The notes below the pieces were generated by a model. It was given only the letters and a program-made list of their open reading frames with translations, made no database searches and had not been told where the DNA came from. From Rhodospirillaceae bacterium (lineage in GTDB: Bacteria > Pseudomonadota > Alphaproteobacteria > Reyranellales > Reyranellaceae), in NCBI GenBank assembly GCA_009772935.1, contig WOUR01000012.1:1-64000 (forward strand): a stretch of 64,000 nt of DNA, written 5' to 3'. Shown one piece after another: positions 16,708-27,800 of this stretch. Both the position numbers and the translations under genes were made by a program. Every line of letters starts with the position of its first letter. The stretch's first letter is position 1.

Positions 16708-16756
16708 TGTCATCCTGAGCGAAGCGAAGGATCCTTCGCTCACGCTCAGGATGACA
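16708..16756. repeat. REP-like palindromic element, family A copy 2
   Basis: TGTCATCCTGAGC (16708-16720) and GCTCAGGATGACA (16744-16756) are perfect 13 bp inverted arms, and the interior holds the 14 bp palindrome CGAAGGATCCTTCG (16725-16738). It is related to the element at 11220-11287. An ATG within it (16751) is in frame with the next gene but is part of the repeat and unlikely to be the real start. Confidence 0.75.
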
Positions 16757-16777
16757 CTGAGTTTTGGGAGGAAAGAA

Positions 16778-17917
16778 GTGAAAGTAACAGACGTCGTCTG
16801 CCACATCCTGAGCTGCAAGGTCGACAAGCCGTTCGTCTCGGCGCGCGGCTGGGTCTATGGCACGCGCTCGACCTGCCTGGTCGAGATCTCGACCGACGAG
16901 GGCATCACGGGCTGGGGCGAATGCTACGGTCCGGCCGCCGTCGCCAAGACCTTCGTCGAGACGCAGTACAAGGCGCGCGTGGTCGGCCGAGATCCGTTCG
17001 ACGTCGAGGCGATCTGGGAAGACCTCTACAACAGGATCAAGGACTACGGCACGACCGGCATGGCGATCTCGGCCATCTCCGGCATCGACATTGCGCTGTG
17101 GGACATCATGGGTCGCGCCGTGAACAAGCCGGTGCACAAGCTGATCGGCGGCGCCTATCGCAGCGAGGTGATCGCCTACGCGACCGGCCTCTACTTCATC
17201 GACATGAATCGCCTGATCGACGAGGCGGTCGAGGAAGCGCTGGAGTTCAAGCACGCCGGCTTCCAGGCGATCAAGATGAAGATCGGCCTGGGTGACCTGA
17301 AGCTCGACGCGAAGCGGGTCACGGCGGTGCGCGAGGCGATCGGGCCGGACGTCAAGCTCGCGGTCGACGCCAACCACTGCTTCTCGGTGCCCAACGCCAT
17401 CAAGCTCGGCCGCATGCTGGAGGAACAGGACATCCTCTGGTTCGAGGAGCCGATCAGCCCCGAGGATCATGACGGTTATATCGAGGTGACGCGCGCGCTC
17501 GACATGGCGGTGGCGGGCGGCGAGAACGATTTCACGCGCTGGGGCTTTCGCGACGTCATCGCGAAGAAGGCGATGGACATCGTGCAGCCCGACCTCTGTG
17601 CCGCCGGCGGTTTCTCCGAATGCCGCAAGATCGCGACCTTGGCTTCGGCCTTCGGCGTCGAATGCGTGCCGCACGCCTGGGGCTCGGCGATCGGCCTTGC
17701 CGCCACGGTGCAGTTCCTGGCGGCCCTGCCGGACCAGCCGCCGGCTTTCCGCCCGATGCCGCCGATGCTCGAGTTCGAGCAGACGCCCAATCCGCTGCGC
17801 GATCACCTGGCGCAGGAGCCGATCGAGCAGAAGAAGGGCATCGTGAAGGTCCCGATGGGACCGGGCCTCGGCATCGAAATCGATCGCGAGGTCCTGAAGA
17901 AATACAAGGTGGGCTGA
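16778..17917 (+). CDS. mandelate racemase / muconate lactonizing enzyme family protein (copy 1)
   Basis: 379 residues from GTG 16778, which has a good ribosome site (gggaggaaag). Enolase-superfamily capping domain at 1-125, then a TIM barrel with K166-x-K168, metal ligands D197, E223 and E249, D272, and H299 as the opposite-face base. This matches dehydratases and racemases that abstract a proton alpha to a carboxylate. The reaction (sugar-acid dehydration, racemisation or cycloisomerisation) cannot be set by motif alone. It lies three bases upstream of a same-length paralogue and downstream of HyuA, so a carboxylate from ring opening could be its substrate. Confidence 0.88.
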   Translation: MKVTDVVCHILSCKVDKPFVSARGWVYGTRSTCLVEISTDEGITGWGECYGPAAVAKTFVETQYKARVVGRDPFDVEAIWEDLYNRIKDYGTTGMAISAISGIDIALWDIMGRAVNKPVHKLIGGAYRSEVIAYATGLYFIDMNRLIDEAVEEALEFKHAGFQAIKMKIGLGDLKLDAKRVTAVREAIGPDVKLAVDANHCFSVPNAIKLGRMLEEQDILWFEEPISPEDHDGYIEVTRALDMAVAGGENDFTRWGFRDVIAKKAMDIVQPDLCAAGGFSECRKIATLASAFGVECVPHAWGSAIGLAATVQFLAALPDQPPAFRPMPPMLEFEQTPNPLRDHLAQEPIEQKKGIVKVPMGPGLGIEIDREVLKKYKVG

Positions 17918-17920
17918 GCG

Positions 17921-19060
17921 ATGAAGATCGTCGACGTAAAGGCCTATCCGACCAGCTATCGCGTGCCAAAGGAGCTGCAGGTGTCGCTCGGCATCGGCAC
18001 CATGACCAAGCGCGACTGCGTGATGGTCAAGGTGACGACCGAGGACGGGATCGTGGGCTGGGGCGAGAGCCATCATGCGCGCTCGCCGGGCAGCATCGGC
18101 CACCTGATCAACACGACCCTGAAGGGCTTCGTGATCGGCATGGATGCCACCGATACGGTGGGCATCTGGGCCAGGATCTACAAGTTCCAGCTCGGCAGCC
18201 ACGGCATGGGCGCGGCCACCGCCATGGCGATGAGCGGTCTCGACCAGGCGTTGTGGGACATCAAGGGCAAGGCCGTGGGCTGGCCGCTCTACAAGCTGCT
18301 GGGCGGCTCCAACAGGCCGGTGCCGGCCTATGCCGGCGGCATCTCGCTGGGCTACCAGGCGCCGGAGTCGCTGGCCGACGAGGCCGAACCCATGGTCGCT
18401 GCGGGCTACAGGGCGCTGAAGCTCCGGGTCGGCGACAGCGTCAGGAACGACATCGCGCGCATGACCGCGGTGCGCAAGCGCTTCGGCGACGACATGGTGC
18501 TGCTGACCGACGCCAACACCGGCTACACGGTCGAGGACGTCCGGCGCGTGATGCCGGCGATGGACGAGCTGGGCATCTCCTGGCTGGAGGAGCCGTTCCC
18601 GGCACACGACCACCGCTCCTATGCGATGGCCAAGGGCTGGGGCGTGACGCCACTGGCGGCCGGCGAGAACCACTACACGCGCTTCGAGTTCCACCGCATC
18701 ATCGAGGATGGCAACATCACCATCCTGCAGCCCGACCTGTCGAAGAGTGGCGGCATCACCGAGGTGCAGCGCATCGCCGCGGCGGCCTCGATGTGGAAGC
18801 TGCCGATCCATCCGCACAGCTCTATGACCGGGCTCAATCACGCCGTGTCGATCCACTTCCTGGCGTCGATCGACAATGGCGGCTACTTCGAGGCCGATCT
18901 TTCGGTCGCCAACAAGTTCCGCGACGAGCTGGGCAGCGCGCCGTGGGAGATCGGCAAGGACGGAAACGTGCGCCCGCTCGACAAGCCCGGCATCGGCGTC
19001 GAGATCGACGAGGACTTCCTGATCGCCCACCCGGTCATCGAGGGGCCGGGGTACGTCTGA
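17921..19060 (+). CDS. mandelate racemase / muconate lactonizing enzyme family protein (copy 2, KxR)
   Basis: A second 379-residue enolase-superfamily enzyme. Its metal ligands D197, E223 and E249, together with D272 and H299, occupy the same numbered positions as in copy 1, but the barrel-strand-two pair is K167-x-R169 rather than K-x-K. The change of the second catalytic lysine to arginine indicates a different reaction or stereochemistry. ATG 17921 lies three bases after the stop of copy 1, so the pair is probably co-translated. The gene ends three bases before the convergent GMC oxidoreductase stop; no terminator hairpin is visible between them. Confidence 0.88.
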   Translation: MKIVDVKAYPTSYRVPKELQVSLGIGTMTKRDCVMVKVTTEDGIVGWGESHHARSPGSIGHLINTTLKGFVIGMDATDTVGIWARIYKFQLGSHGMGAATAMAMSGLDQALWDIKGKAVGWPLYKLLGGSNRPVPAYAGGISLGYQAPESLADEAEPMVAAGYRALKLRVGDSVRNDIARMTAVRKRFGDDMVLLTDANTGYTVEDVRRVMPAMDELGISWLEEPFPAHDHRSYAMAKGWGVTPLAAGENHYTRFEFHRIIEDGNITILQPDLSKSGGITEVQRIAAAASMWKLPIHPHSSMTGLNHAVSIHFLASIDNGGYFEADLSVANKFRDELGSAPWEIGKDGNVRPLDKPGIGVEIDEDFLIAHPVIEGPGYV

Positions 19061-19063
19061 TCC

Positions 19064-20662
19064 TTACGTCGCCGGAATGAGATCCGACGCCTTCTCCGCG
19101 ATGGCGTTGGTCGCGGCGTAGGTGTTGCCCGACACCATCGTCGGCATGCAGGAGGCGTCGGCGACGCGCAAGCCTTCGAGGCCGATCACGCGCATGCTCA
19201 GCGGATCGACCACGGCCATCGGATCGGTGCCGAGCTTGGCGGTGCCCACCGGGTGGTAGGTCGTCGAGCCGGTGGCGCGGGCATGCGCCATCCATTGCTC
19301 GTCGGTCTGCACCGCCGTTCCCGGCAGGTTCTCCTCGAGCACGAAGCCGCTGAGCGGCGGCGTGGCGAGCAGCTTGCGCAGGTACTTCATCGCTGCCAGC
19401 AGCGCGTCGCGATCGTGCTGGACCGCCAGGTAATTCGGCTGGATCTCGGGCTTGGCCGTGGGATCGGCGGTGGTCGCCCTGACATGGCCCGTGCTCTCGG
19501 GGCGGAGCTGCGAGACACCGAGCGTCATGCCGGGCACGCGGTCGAGTTCGGAAGTGCCATAGCGGCCGGGCATGTAGCTCGCCGGCGCGAAATAGAGCTG
19601 CATGTCGGGCGTGGCGAGGCCCGGCCGCGTCTTGAAGTAGCCGCCGGCATGGCTGGGCGCGGCCGTCAGCAGGCCCTTGCGCGTGACGGCATAGCGCAGC
19701 ACCTCGCCCACCAGCCGCAGGCCGCGGCTCTTCTCGTTCAATGAACCGGCGCCCTTGACCAGCGCCGAGACGCGCACGGCATAGTGGTCGCGGAAATTGC
19801 GGCCGACGCCCGGCAGCGCGTGCTTCACTGCCACGCCGATCTCGCGCAGGTCGTCGGCATTGCCGATGCCCGAGATCTGCAGCAGCTGCGGCGTGTTGAT
19901 GGCGCCACCGGACAGGATCACGTCGCGGCGGGCGCGGATCTGCTTCGTCTGGCCGCCCTGGCGATAGGTGATGCCGGTGGCGCGCTTGCCCTCGAAGTCG
20001 ATGCGCTCGACAAGCGCGTGGGTGATCACCTTGAGGTTAGCCCGGCCCATCGCGGGGCGCAGATAGGCGTCGACCGGGCTCCAGCGCCGGCCGCCCTTCA
20101 TCATGTTCTGGTAGAGCATGGTGCCTTCCTGGTCGCCGCCGTTGTAGTCGGGCGACCGCTTGAGGCCGAGCGCCTCGTTGGCGGCCATGAAGGCGTCGCT
20201 CAGCACGTGCGGATCGCGCTGGTCCTCGATGAAGAGCGGGCCCGAGCGGCCACGCGTCTCGTCGCTGCCGCCGGCGCGGCTCTCGGCGCGCTTGAAGTAA
20301 GGTAGCAGGTCGTCCCACGACCAGCCACGGCAGCCGAGCTGCGCCCACGTGTCGTAATCGGCCGACTGGCCGCGCACATAGAGATGGCCGTTGATCGAGC
20401 CCGAGCCGCCCAGCACCTTTCCGCGCGGAAATCGTATCTTCCGGCCATCGATGTAAGGACCGGGCGCGGTCTCGTAGCCCCAGTTGAGATTGTCGTTGTA
20501 GACCGTCTTGTTGAAGCCGGCCGGCACCTTGATCCAGATATGGTTGTCCTTGCCGCCGGCCTCGATCACCGCGACCGTGTTCTTGCCCGAGGCCGACAGG
20601 CGGTTGGCCAGCACGCAACCCGCGGCGCCGGCGCCCACGATGACATAGTCGAACTCTTCCAT
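19064..20662 (-). CDS. GMC family FAD-dependent oxidoreductase (choline dehydrogenase-like)
   Basis: 532 residues. The ADP-binding loop DYVIVGAGAAGCVLANRL lies at 5-22, GMC signature 1 is near FPRGKVLGGSGSINGHLYVR, signature 2 is GGAINTPQLLQISGIG, and the active-site pair is H470 (TYHPVGT) and N513 (SGNTYAATNA). The family oxidises alcohols, polyols or choline, passing electrons to quinone or oxygen. Length and motifs agree with bacterial alcohol/choline dehydrogenase-like members, but no betaine genes are nearby. It is the last gene of a minus-strand set with NadX and an amidase, separated from NadX by 20 bp. Confidence 0.9.
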   Translation of the reverse strand: MEEFDYVIVGAGAAGCVLANRLSASGKNTVAVIEAGGKDNHIWIKVPAGFNKTVYNDNLNWGYETAPGPYIDGRKIRFPRGKVLGGSGSINGHLYVRGQSADYDTWAQLGCRGWSWDDLLPYFKRAESRAGGSDETRGRSGPLFIEDQRDPHVLSDAFMAANEALGLKRSPDYNGGDQEGTMLYQNMMKGGRRWSPVDAYLRPAMGRANLKVITHALVERIDFEGKRATGITYRQGGQTKQIRARRDVILSGGAINTPQLLQISGIGNADDLREIGVAVKHALPGVGRNFRDHYAVRVSALVKGAGSLNEKSRGLRLVGEVLRYAVTRKGLLTAAPSHAGGYFKTRPGLATPDMQLYFAPASYMPGRYGTSELDRVPGMTLGVSQLRPESTGHVRATTADPTAKPEIQPNYLAVQHDRDALLAAMKYLRKLLATPPLSGFVLEENLPGTAVQTDEQWMAHARATGSTTYHPVGTAKLGTDPMAVVDPLSMRVIGLEGLRVADASCMPTMVSGNTYAATNAIAEKASDLIPAT

Positions 20663-20682
20663 TGGGCGTTTCCTTGTTCTTC

Positions 20683-21486
20683 TTACGCGGCGACCACGAG
20701 GGTCGATGCCAGCTGGCGCACCGACTTCACCATTGCCATGGCGACCAGCTTGCCGGTCTTGCGGTTCTCCTCGCTGACGGCGACGTCTTCCATGAAGGTG
20801 AAGCGGCCGAAGGCGCCCTTGGCTTCCAGTTCGACGATGTGCGTGGTGATCGTGGGATCGGCGACGATGACGACGCGGGTCTTGTCCAAACCGATGCCGG
20901 CGATCGCGGCGGCGGCCGAGATGTTCACGTTCTGCGGATAGAGGCGCGCGCCCTCGCGTACCGGCCCGTTGAACACGGTGTGCGGGGCCTTCAGCCCGTC
21001 GAGATCGACCAGCGTTTCGGCAATCGTGCCTTTCCAGGCCGACGGGTCCTTGCGCACCGTGACGGTGACGCTCTCCAGTCCGCCGACCGCGGCGCTGCTC
21101 AGGATATCGAGGGCGCCGATGCCGGCCGAAGGCAGGATGAGGCGGACGCCATTGGCCCTGGCGACGGCCAGCAGGCGCTCGAACAGGACCGTGTCGGCGA
21201 AGGCGCCGACGGAGGTCACGAGGAAATCTGCACCGCTTTCCAGCACGCGCTGCCCGTATGTGCGGACGGCCTCATGCCCCGCGCATTCGGCCACGGCATC
21301 GAAGCGATGCGCAAAGAAACGATCGGGCTCGTGCGTCAGCAGGCCACCTTCGGGCCGCGGGCGCTTCACCAGCGCCGTAACCAGGTCGAGGTTCTCGATG
21401 TTGCCGGCCTTCAGCGCCGCCTCGACATGTTTGCCGATGGCGCCGTAGCCGATCATGCCCAGCCGGACCGCGGCTCTGGTCGTCAC
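20683..21486 (-). CDS. nadX: L-aspartate dehydrogenase
   Basis: 267 residues from GTG 21486, whose GTGA overlaps the amidase stop. The N-terminal Rossmann loop LGMIGYGAIGKHV, the central LPSAGIGALDILSSAAVGG and the C-terminal ADPTITTHIVELEAKGAFG match NadX; the His in the last motif is the expected catalytic residue. NadX oxidises L-aspartate to iminoaspartate, either for NAD synthesis or as a catabolic amino-acid dehydrogenase. There are no nadA/nadC genes alongside. Instead it is fused in translation to an amidase, suggesting the amidase releases an amino acid that NadX deaminates. The frame stays open far upstream on this strand, but only by chance. Confidence 0.82.
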   Translation of the reverse strand: MTTRAAVRLGMIGYGAIGKHVEAALKAGNIENLDLVTALVKRPRPEGGLLTHEPDRFFAHRFDAVAECAGHEAVRTYGQRVLESGADFLVTSVGAFADTVLFERLLAVARANGVRLILPSAGIGALDILSSAAVGGLESVTVTVRKDPSAWKGTIAETLVDLDGLKAPHTVFNGPVREGARLYPQNVNISAAAAIAGIGLDKTRVVIVADPTITTHIVELEAKGAFGRFTFMEDVAVSEENRKTGKLVAMAMVKSVRQLASTLVVAA

Positions 21487-22757
21487 GAGAGGCGGCTCTC
21501 CACCCAGCGTGCCCAGGAGATGAGCTGGTCGTCGCTGCCGTGTTTGCCGATGAGCTGCACGGAGAGCGGCAGGCCGAACGGTCCGCTGTTGAAGGGCAGC
21601 GCGATGCAGGGCGTGCCGAGCAGGGTCCAGAAACGGTTGAAGACCGGGTCGCCGGTGTTGCCGAGACCGGCCGGCGCTTCGCCCTTGGCGGCCGGCGCCA
21701 GCAGGAGGTCGAACTTCTCCCAGGCATCGTCGAGTTGGGCCACCGCCATCTTCTTGCGCTTCTTCGCGTCGGCATATTGCTTCGCCGTCACCGCGTCGCC
21801 GTCGGCCAGGCCCTGCTGCATCACCGGCGAGAGGAGATGCGGGAAGCGCCTGCGTTCCGGGGCGTAGGATTGCGTCGCTTCCTTGGTCATGATGCGGTGT
21901 TGCGCCTGCATCAGCCCGGTCCAGTCCTCCGGCGCCTGCCATTCGCGCACCTTGGCGCCGGCGGCGCGCAGCGTGCGAACGGCTTCGAGGATGTTCTTCT
22001 GATTGTACGGCTCGGCCAGGTCCCACCACGGGGTGCGGAGCAGGCCGATCCGCGGGCCCTCGCGCACCGGATCGGCCGCTTCGTGGCCGTAGGCGGCGCG
22101 GATCAGCGCCAGGTCGTTGGCTTCGCGGACGAAGAAACCCAGCGTGTCGAGCGACGTGGCGTAGGTTTTCACCCCCGTCATGTCGGCCCAACCATAGGTG
22201 CCCTTGTAGGCGACCACGCCGTTGAAGGCGCCGGGCCGGATGACCGAGCCCGCCGTCTGCGTGCCGTAGCCGACCGGCGCCATGAAGTCGGCGACCGCGG
22301 CCGCTGAACCGGAGGAGGAGCCGGCCGGCGTGTGACGGAGATTGTGCGGGTTGTGGGTCTTGCCGGCATGGGCGCCGGCGAATTCGGTGGTGACCGCCTT
22401 GCCCAGCACGAGGGCGCCGGCTTTCGCCAGCTGTGTGACGCAGGCTGCGTCGAAGCCCGCGACATGGTCGCGATAGATCGGCGAGCCGCAGGTCGTTGGC
22501 ATCGTTCTGGTCGCAATGATGTCCTTCACGGCGAGCGGCACGCCATGCAGCGGGCCCACCGGCTTGGCGCGCTTGTCGAGCAGGTCGGCACGCTTGCGGG
22601 CACCCTCGGGATCGAGCGCCTCCCAGGCATGGACCTGGCCCTCGCGCTGCTCGATGCGATCGAGGCAGGCCTCGACGAGGTCGCGGGCCTTCAGCCGCTT
22701 CTCGCCCATCCGTCGCACGGCCTCGCTGGCCGACAGCCTGTTCGGCGATTTCGCCAT
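21483..22757 (-). CDS. amidase signature family hydrolase
   Basis: 424 residues from ATG 22757, with an aaggggaacg ribosome site. The Ser-cisSer-Lys triad is visible: K78 in AVKDI, the cis-Ser in AGSSSGSAAAV (147-148), and nucleophile S171 in TQTAGSVIRPG. Amidase signature enzymes hydrolyse amides, ureas or acyl-ureas. The four-base overlap with NadX links the two functions. The promoter side faces the RutA-like oxygenase across 127 bp, so the pair could share regulation. The natural amide is unknown; an amide made by the RutA-like enzyme is a reasonable guess. Confidence 0.9.
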   Translation of the reverse strand: MAKSPNRLSASEAVRRMGEKRLKARDLVEACLDRIEQREGQVHAWEALDPEGARKRADLLDKRAKPVGPLHGVPLAVKDIIATRTMPTTCGSPIYRDHVAGFDAACVTQLAKAGALVLGKAVTTEFAGAHAGKTHNPHNLRHTPAGSSSGSAAAVADFMAPVGYGTQTAGSVIRPGAFNGVVAYKGTYGWADMTGVKTYATSLDTLGFFVREANDLALIRAAYGHEAADPVREGPRIGLLRTPWWDLAEPYNQKNILEAVRTLRAAGAKVREWQAPEDWTGLMQAQHRIMTKEATQSYAPERRRFPHLLSPVMQQGLADGDAVTAKQYADAKKRKKMAVAQLDDAWEKFDLLLAPAAKGEAPAGLGNTGDPVFNRFWTLLGTPCIALPFNSGPFGLPLSVQLIGKHGSDDQLISWARWVESRLS

Positions 22758-22884
22758 TCGCTCGTTCCCCTTTTCCCGGCTCGTTCCGCGCATGATGGCC
22801 GAGCGGCGGACGGAAGGGTAGCCCGTGCCGGGAACACGCTGGCATGCCGATTGCTGCCGGGAGTCCATCCAAGAGGAGGGCTGC

Positions 22885-23970
<1,086 letters not shown>

Positions 23971-23997
23971 GGGCGGCTTCCCGGACGACCTGCTACC

Positions 23998-24855
23998 ATG
24001 GTCGGCATGACGACCATGGAAAGTCCCGAGCGCTGGCGCAATCACGGCCCGATGTCGGCGCCCGGCGCTGGGTCATTGAACTTCGACGGGTTGCCCGTCG
24101 ATGTCCCGGCGCTCTGCCGGATCGCGCAGGGCTTGCTGATCCATTCGGACTGGATCGCGGCCTATGGTGTAGACGAGTCGCAGTTCAGGACCGTGTCGCG
24201 CGAGACCCTGCCGATGGCCGGCCGGCTCAGGCAGATCGCCGAACTCGATGAATCCGCTTTGACGACAGAGCGGGCGCCGGATCGGCGCGCGGTAGGTACC
24301 TGTCGCGACTACGCGTTGATGCTGTGCGGCATGCTGCGCCAGCAAGGCGTGCCGGCACGCGTGCGCTGCGGCTTCGCGGCCTACTTCAAGAGGGACTGGG
24401 AAGATCACTGGATCTGCGAGTACTGGCATGACGGTCGCTGGTGCCGTGCGGACGCCCAGCTCGATCGTATCATTGCGCCGCGTCTGGACATCGGTTTCGA
24501 TCTCACGGACCTGCCGGACGACATGTTCATCACCGCCGGAGAAGCGTGGCGGCGTTGTCGTGCGGGCGAGGCCGATCCCATGGCCTTCGGGCATGGCTCG
24601 CAGGCAAGCGGCCTGTGGTTCGTCCGGGTGAACGTCGTCCGCGACCATCATTCTGTGAACGGGCGCGAGACGTCCGATTGGGATAGGTGGCGGCAAGCGA
24701 CCGCGGCGCACCACACATTGTCGGAGAGCGAGTGCGCCGAGACCGACGAAATCGCCGCCTGTCCGGCGGCGCCTTGGGCCGAGCCACGCCCGCCGTGGCT
24801 CGCTCCAATGAGCCTCAGTGCTCTGACTTGGCCGCCGTCGGTGCCGGAGGCTTGA
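23998..24855 (+). CDS. transglutaminase-like superfamily protein
   Basis: 285 residues. The papain-like triad of transglutaminase-fold proteins is C102 in GTCRDYALMLCGMLR, H137 in EDHWICEYW and D152 in CRADAQLD. Proteins of this layout in bacteria are usually cysteine proteases or amidohydrolases of unknown target. There is no signal peptide, so it acts in the cytoplasm. Upstream alternative starts (ATG 23998, 24007, 24016) lie within a few codons. The C-terminus after about residue 235 is irregular and its last 41 bases overlap the convergent RND permease gene, so the tail may be poorly constrained. Confidence 0.75.
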   Translation: MVGMTTMESPERWRNHGPMSAPGAGSLNFDGLPVDVPALCRIAQGLLIHSDWIAAYGVDESQFRTVSRETLPMAGRLRQIAELDESALTTERAPDRRAVGTCRDYALMLCGMLRQQGVPARVRCGFAAYFKRDWEDHWICEYWHDGRWCRADAQLDRIIAPRLDIGFDLTDLPDDMFITAGEAWRRCRAGEADPMAFGHGSQASGLWFVRVNVVRDHHSVNGRETSDWDRWRQATAAHHTLSESECAETDEIAACPAAPWAEPRPPWLAPMSLSALTWPPSVPEA

Positions 24856-27800
24856 CGCCCATCCAGCCCTTCACCGTCTCGCGGAAGCGCTGGAAGGCGA
24901 CGTAGAGGCCGGGGATCACGAAGATGCCGAGGAACGAGGCCGCGAGCATGCCGCCGAACACCGCGGTGCCGACGGCGCGCTGCGTGGCGGCACCGGCGCC
25001 CGAGGAGATGACCAGGGGCACCAGGCCCAGGATGAAGGCGAAAGAGGTCATCATGACGGCGCGGAACCGCAGGCTGGCGGCCGTCGTCGCCGCGGTGACC
25101 ACGTCGGCCCCCTTCTCGCGTTCGGCCATCGCGAACTCGATGATCAGGATGGCGTTCTTGGCGGCGAGCGCGATCAGGACCACGATGCCGATCTGGGCGA
25201 AGATGTTGTTGTCGAGGCCGGCGATCAGCAGCGCCGTCACGGCGCCGAACAGGCCAACGATGACCGACAGCAGCGCCGCCACCGGGATCGCCGTGCTCTC
25301 GTAGAGGCCGACCAGGAACAGGTAGGCGAAGACCACGGCGAGGCCCAGGATGAAGCCGGTCTGGCCGCTGGCCGCCTTTTCCTGCAGCGCCGTGCCCGTC
25401 CATTCGAAGCCGTAGCCGGCGGGCAGCGTGCGGGTCGCGAGCTTCTCCATGGCGGCAATGGCGTCGCCCGAGGAGTAGCCCGGCGCGGGCGCCCCGTTCA
25501 CCACCACCGAGCGCAGGTTGTTGTAGCGCACGACCGAGGAAGGCGCGGTGACCATCTCGATGTTCGCCACCGCCTGCAACGGCACGAGTTCGCCGCTCGC
25601 CGCACGCACGCGCACGCGGAAGACGTCGTTCACCTTGCTGCGGTCGGCGGCCTCGGCCTGTACCTTCACCTGCCAGGTCCGACCGAACAGGTTGAAGTCG
25701 TTGGTGTAGGCGCCGCCCAGTGCGGTCTGCATGGCGGAGAAGATGTCGGAAATGGAGATACCCAGCGCCTGGGCGCGTTCGCGGTCGAGTTTGAGATTGA
25801 TCTGCGGCGTCGAGGCGCTGTAGGTCGTGTAGACCCCGGCAAGCTCCGGTACTTCCTGGGCCGAGATCATGACGCCGCGCGACACGGCGGCGAGATCGGT
25901 GGGCGAGGCGCCGGCCAGCGACTGCACCACGAACTCGAAGCCCGCCGAATTGCCCAGTCCCATGATGGGCGGCAGGTTGAAGGCGAAGACATTGGCCGAG
26001 GCGATCTGGCTGAAGGCGACGTTCAGCTCCTTCAGGGCGCTGAATACCGAGAGCGACGGGTCCTTCCTCTGGTCGAACGGTTTCAGCTCGACCACGACCA
26101 GCGCGCGGTTTGGCAGGGCGAGCCCGTCGATCATGCTGTAGCCCGAGACGGTGAAGACGCTCTGCTTCCAGGGCCGGTTGGCGATGGTCTTCTCGACCTC
26201 CTCGACGGCCGCCAGCGTGCGGTTGGTCGAGGCCGCGTCGGGAAGTTGCACCTCGGCCATGAAGGCGCCCTGGTCCTCGTCGGGCAGGAAGCCCGAGGGG
26301 ACCATCGAGCCGATGCCGCCGGTCGCGGCGGCGAAGCCCACGACCAGCAGGAGCGCCACGATGCCGCGTCGCGCCAGCGGCGTCACGACCTTGGTGTAGC
26401 CGTCGCGGGTCCGGTCGATGCGGCCCTGCATCCAGCCCATGACTCCCGTGGGCTTCTTGCGATGGCGCAGGATCAGCGAGCAGAGCGCCGGCGAGAGCGA
26501 GAGGGCGTTGATCGCCGAGATCACCATCGAGACCGACACGGCCACGGCGAACTGGGCGTAGAGCTGGCCCGAGATGCCGGGGATGAAGGCGGTCGGGATG
26601 AACACCGACAGCAGCACCAGGGTGATGGCGATGATCGGCCCGGTAACCTGGCCCATGGCCTTCTCGGTCGCCTCTGCGACCGTGAGCTCGGGCTCGTGCT
26701 CCAGGATGTGCTCCACCGCCTCGACCACGACGATGGCGTCGTCGACCACGATGCCGATGGCCAGAACGAGCGCCAGCAGCGAGATCGTGTTGGCCGAGTA
26801 GCCCAGCGCCAGCATGACCGCGAAGGTGCCGATCAGCGCCACCGGCACGGCGATGATCGGGATCAGGGTGGCGCGCAGGTTGCCGAGGAAGATGAAGACG
26901 ACGATCGCCACGAGCACGAAGGCCTCGATCAGCGTGTGGATCACGCTTTCGATCGTGGCCTTCACGAAGACCGTCGTGTCGTACATCACGTTGTAGGCGA
27001 CATCCTCGGGAAAGCGCGGCTCAAGCGCCTTGATCGCGTTGCGCACACCCTGGGCGGTGGCCAGCGCATTGGCGCCGGGCAACTGGTAGATCTGGATGCC
27101 GGCCGCGGCCTGGCCGTTGTAGCGGCCGAGCTGGTCGCTGGTCTTGGCGCCCAGCTCGACGCGCGCGATGTCCTTGACCCGCACGAGCGCGCCGTCGGAC
27201 TTGGCGCGCACCACGATGTTCTCGAACTCCTCGACCGTGACGAGCCGGCCCTGGGTGGTGATGTTGAGCTGGAAGCTGACATCGTCCAGCAGCGGCGCGG
27301 CGCCCACCAGGCCGACCGCGGCCTGGACGTTCTGGGACTGGACCGCCTGCACCACCTCGTTCGGAGTGATGTCGAGGCTCGCCATGCGCTCGAGGTTCAG
27401 CCAGATGCGCATGGAATAGTCGAGCGCACCGAACAGCGATGCCTCGCCGACGCCCGGCACGCGACGCAGCGTGTCGAGCAGGGTGATGGTCGTGAAGTTC
27501 GAGAGGAACAGCGCGTCGCGCGAGCCGTTGGGCGAATAGACGGCCACGACCTGCAGCAGCGCCGAGGACTGCTTCTTGGTGGTGACGCCCAGCCGCTGCA
27601 CCTCGGGCGGCAGGAGGGCGATGGCCTGGTTGACCCTGTTGTTGACGTTGACGGTGTTGAGGTCGGGATCCGAGCCGACCTCGAAGCTGACGGTGAGCTG
27701 GTAACTGCCGTCGCCGCCCGAAGTCGACTTCATGTAGATCATGCGCTCGACGCCGTTGACCTGCGCCTCGATGACCTGCGCCACGCTTTCCTCGACCGCC

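Noticed and set aside
16751-16777. ATG 16751 as start of the first enolase-superfamily gene
   Set aside because: It lies in the family A repeat; GTG 16778 has a good ribosome site and matches the length of the paralogue.
16697-19030. 777-residue antisense frame across both enolase-superfamily genes
   Set aside because: Open by codon bias only; catalytic motifs are on the plus strand.
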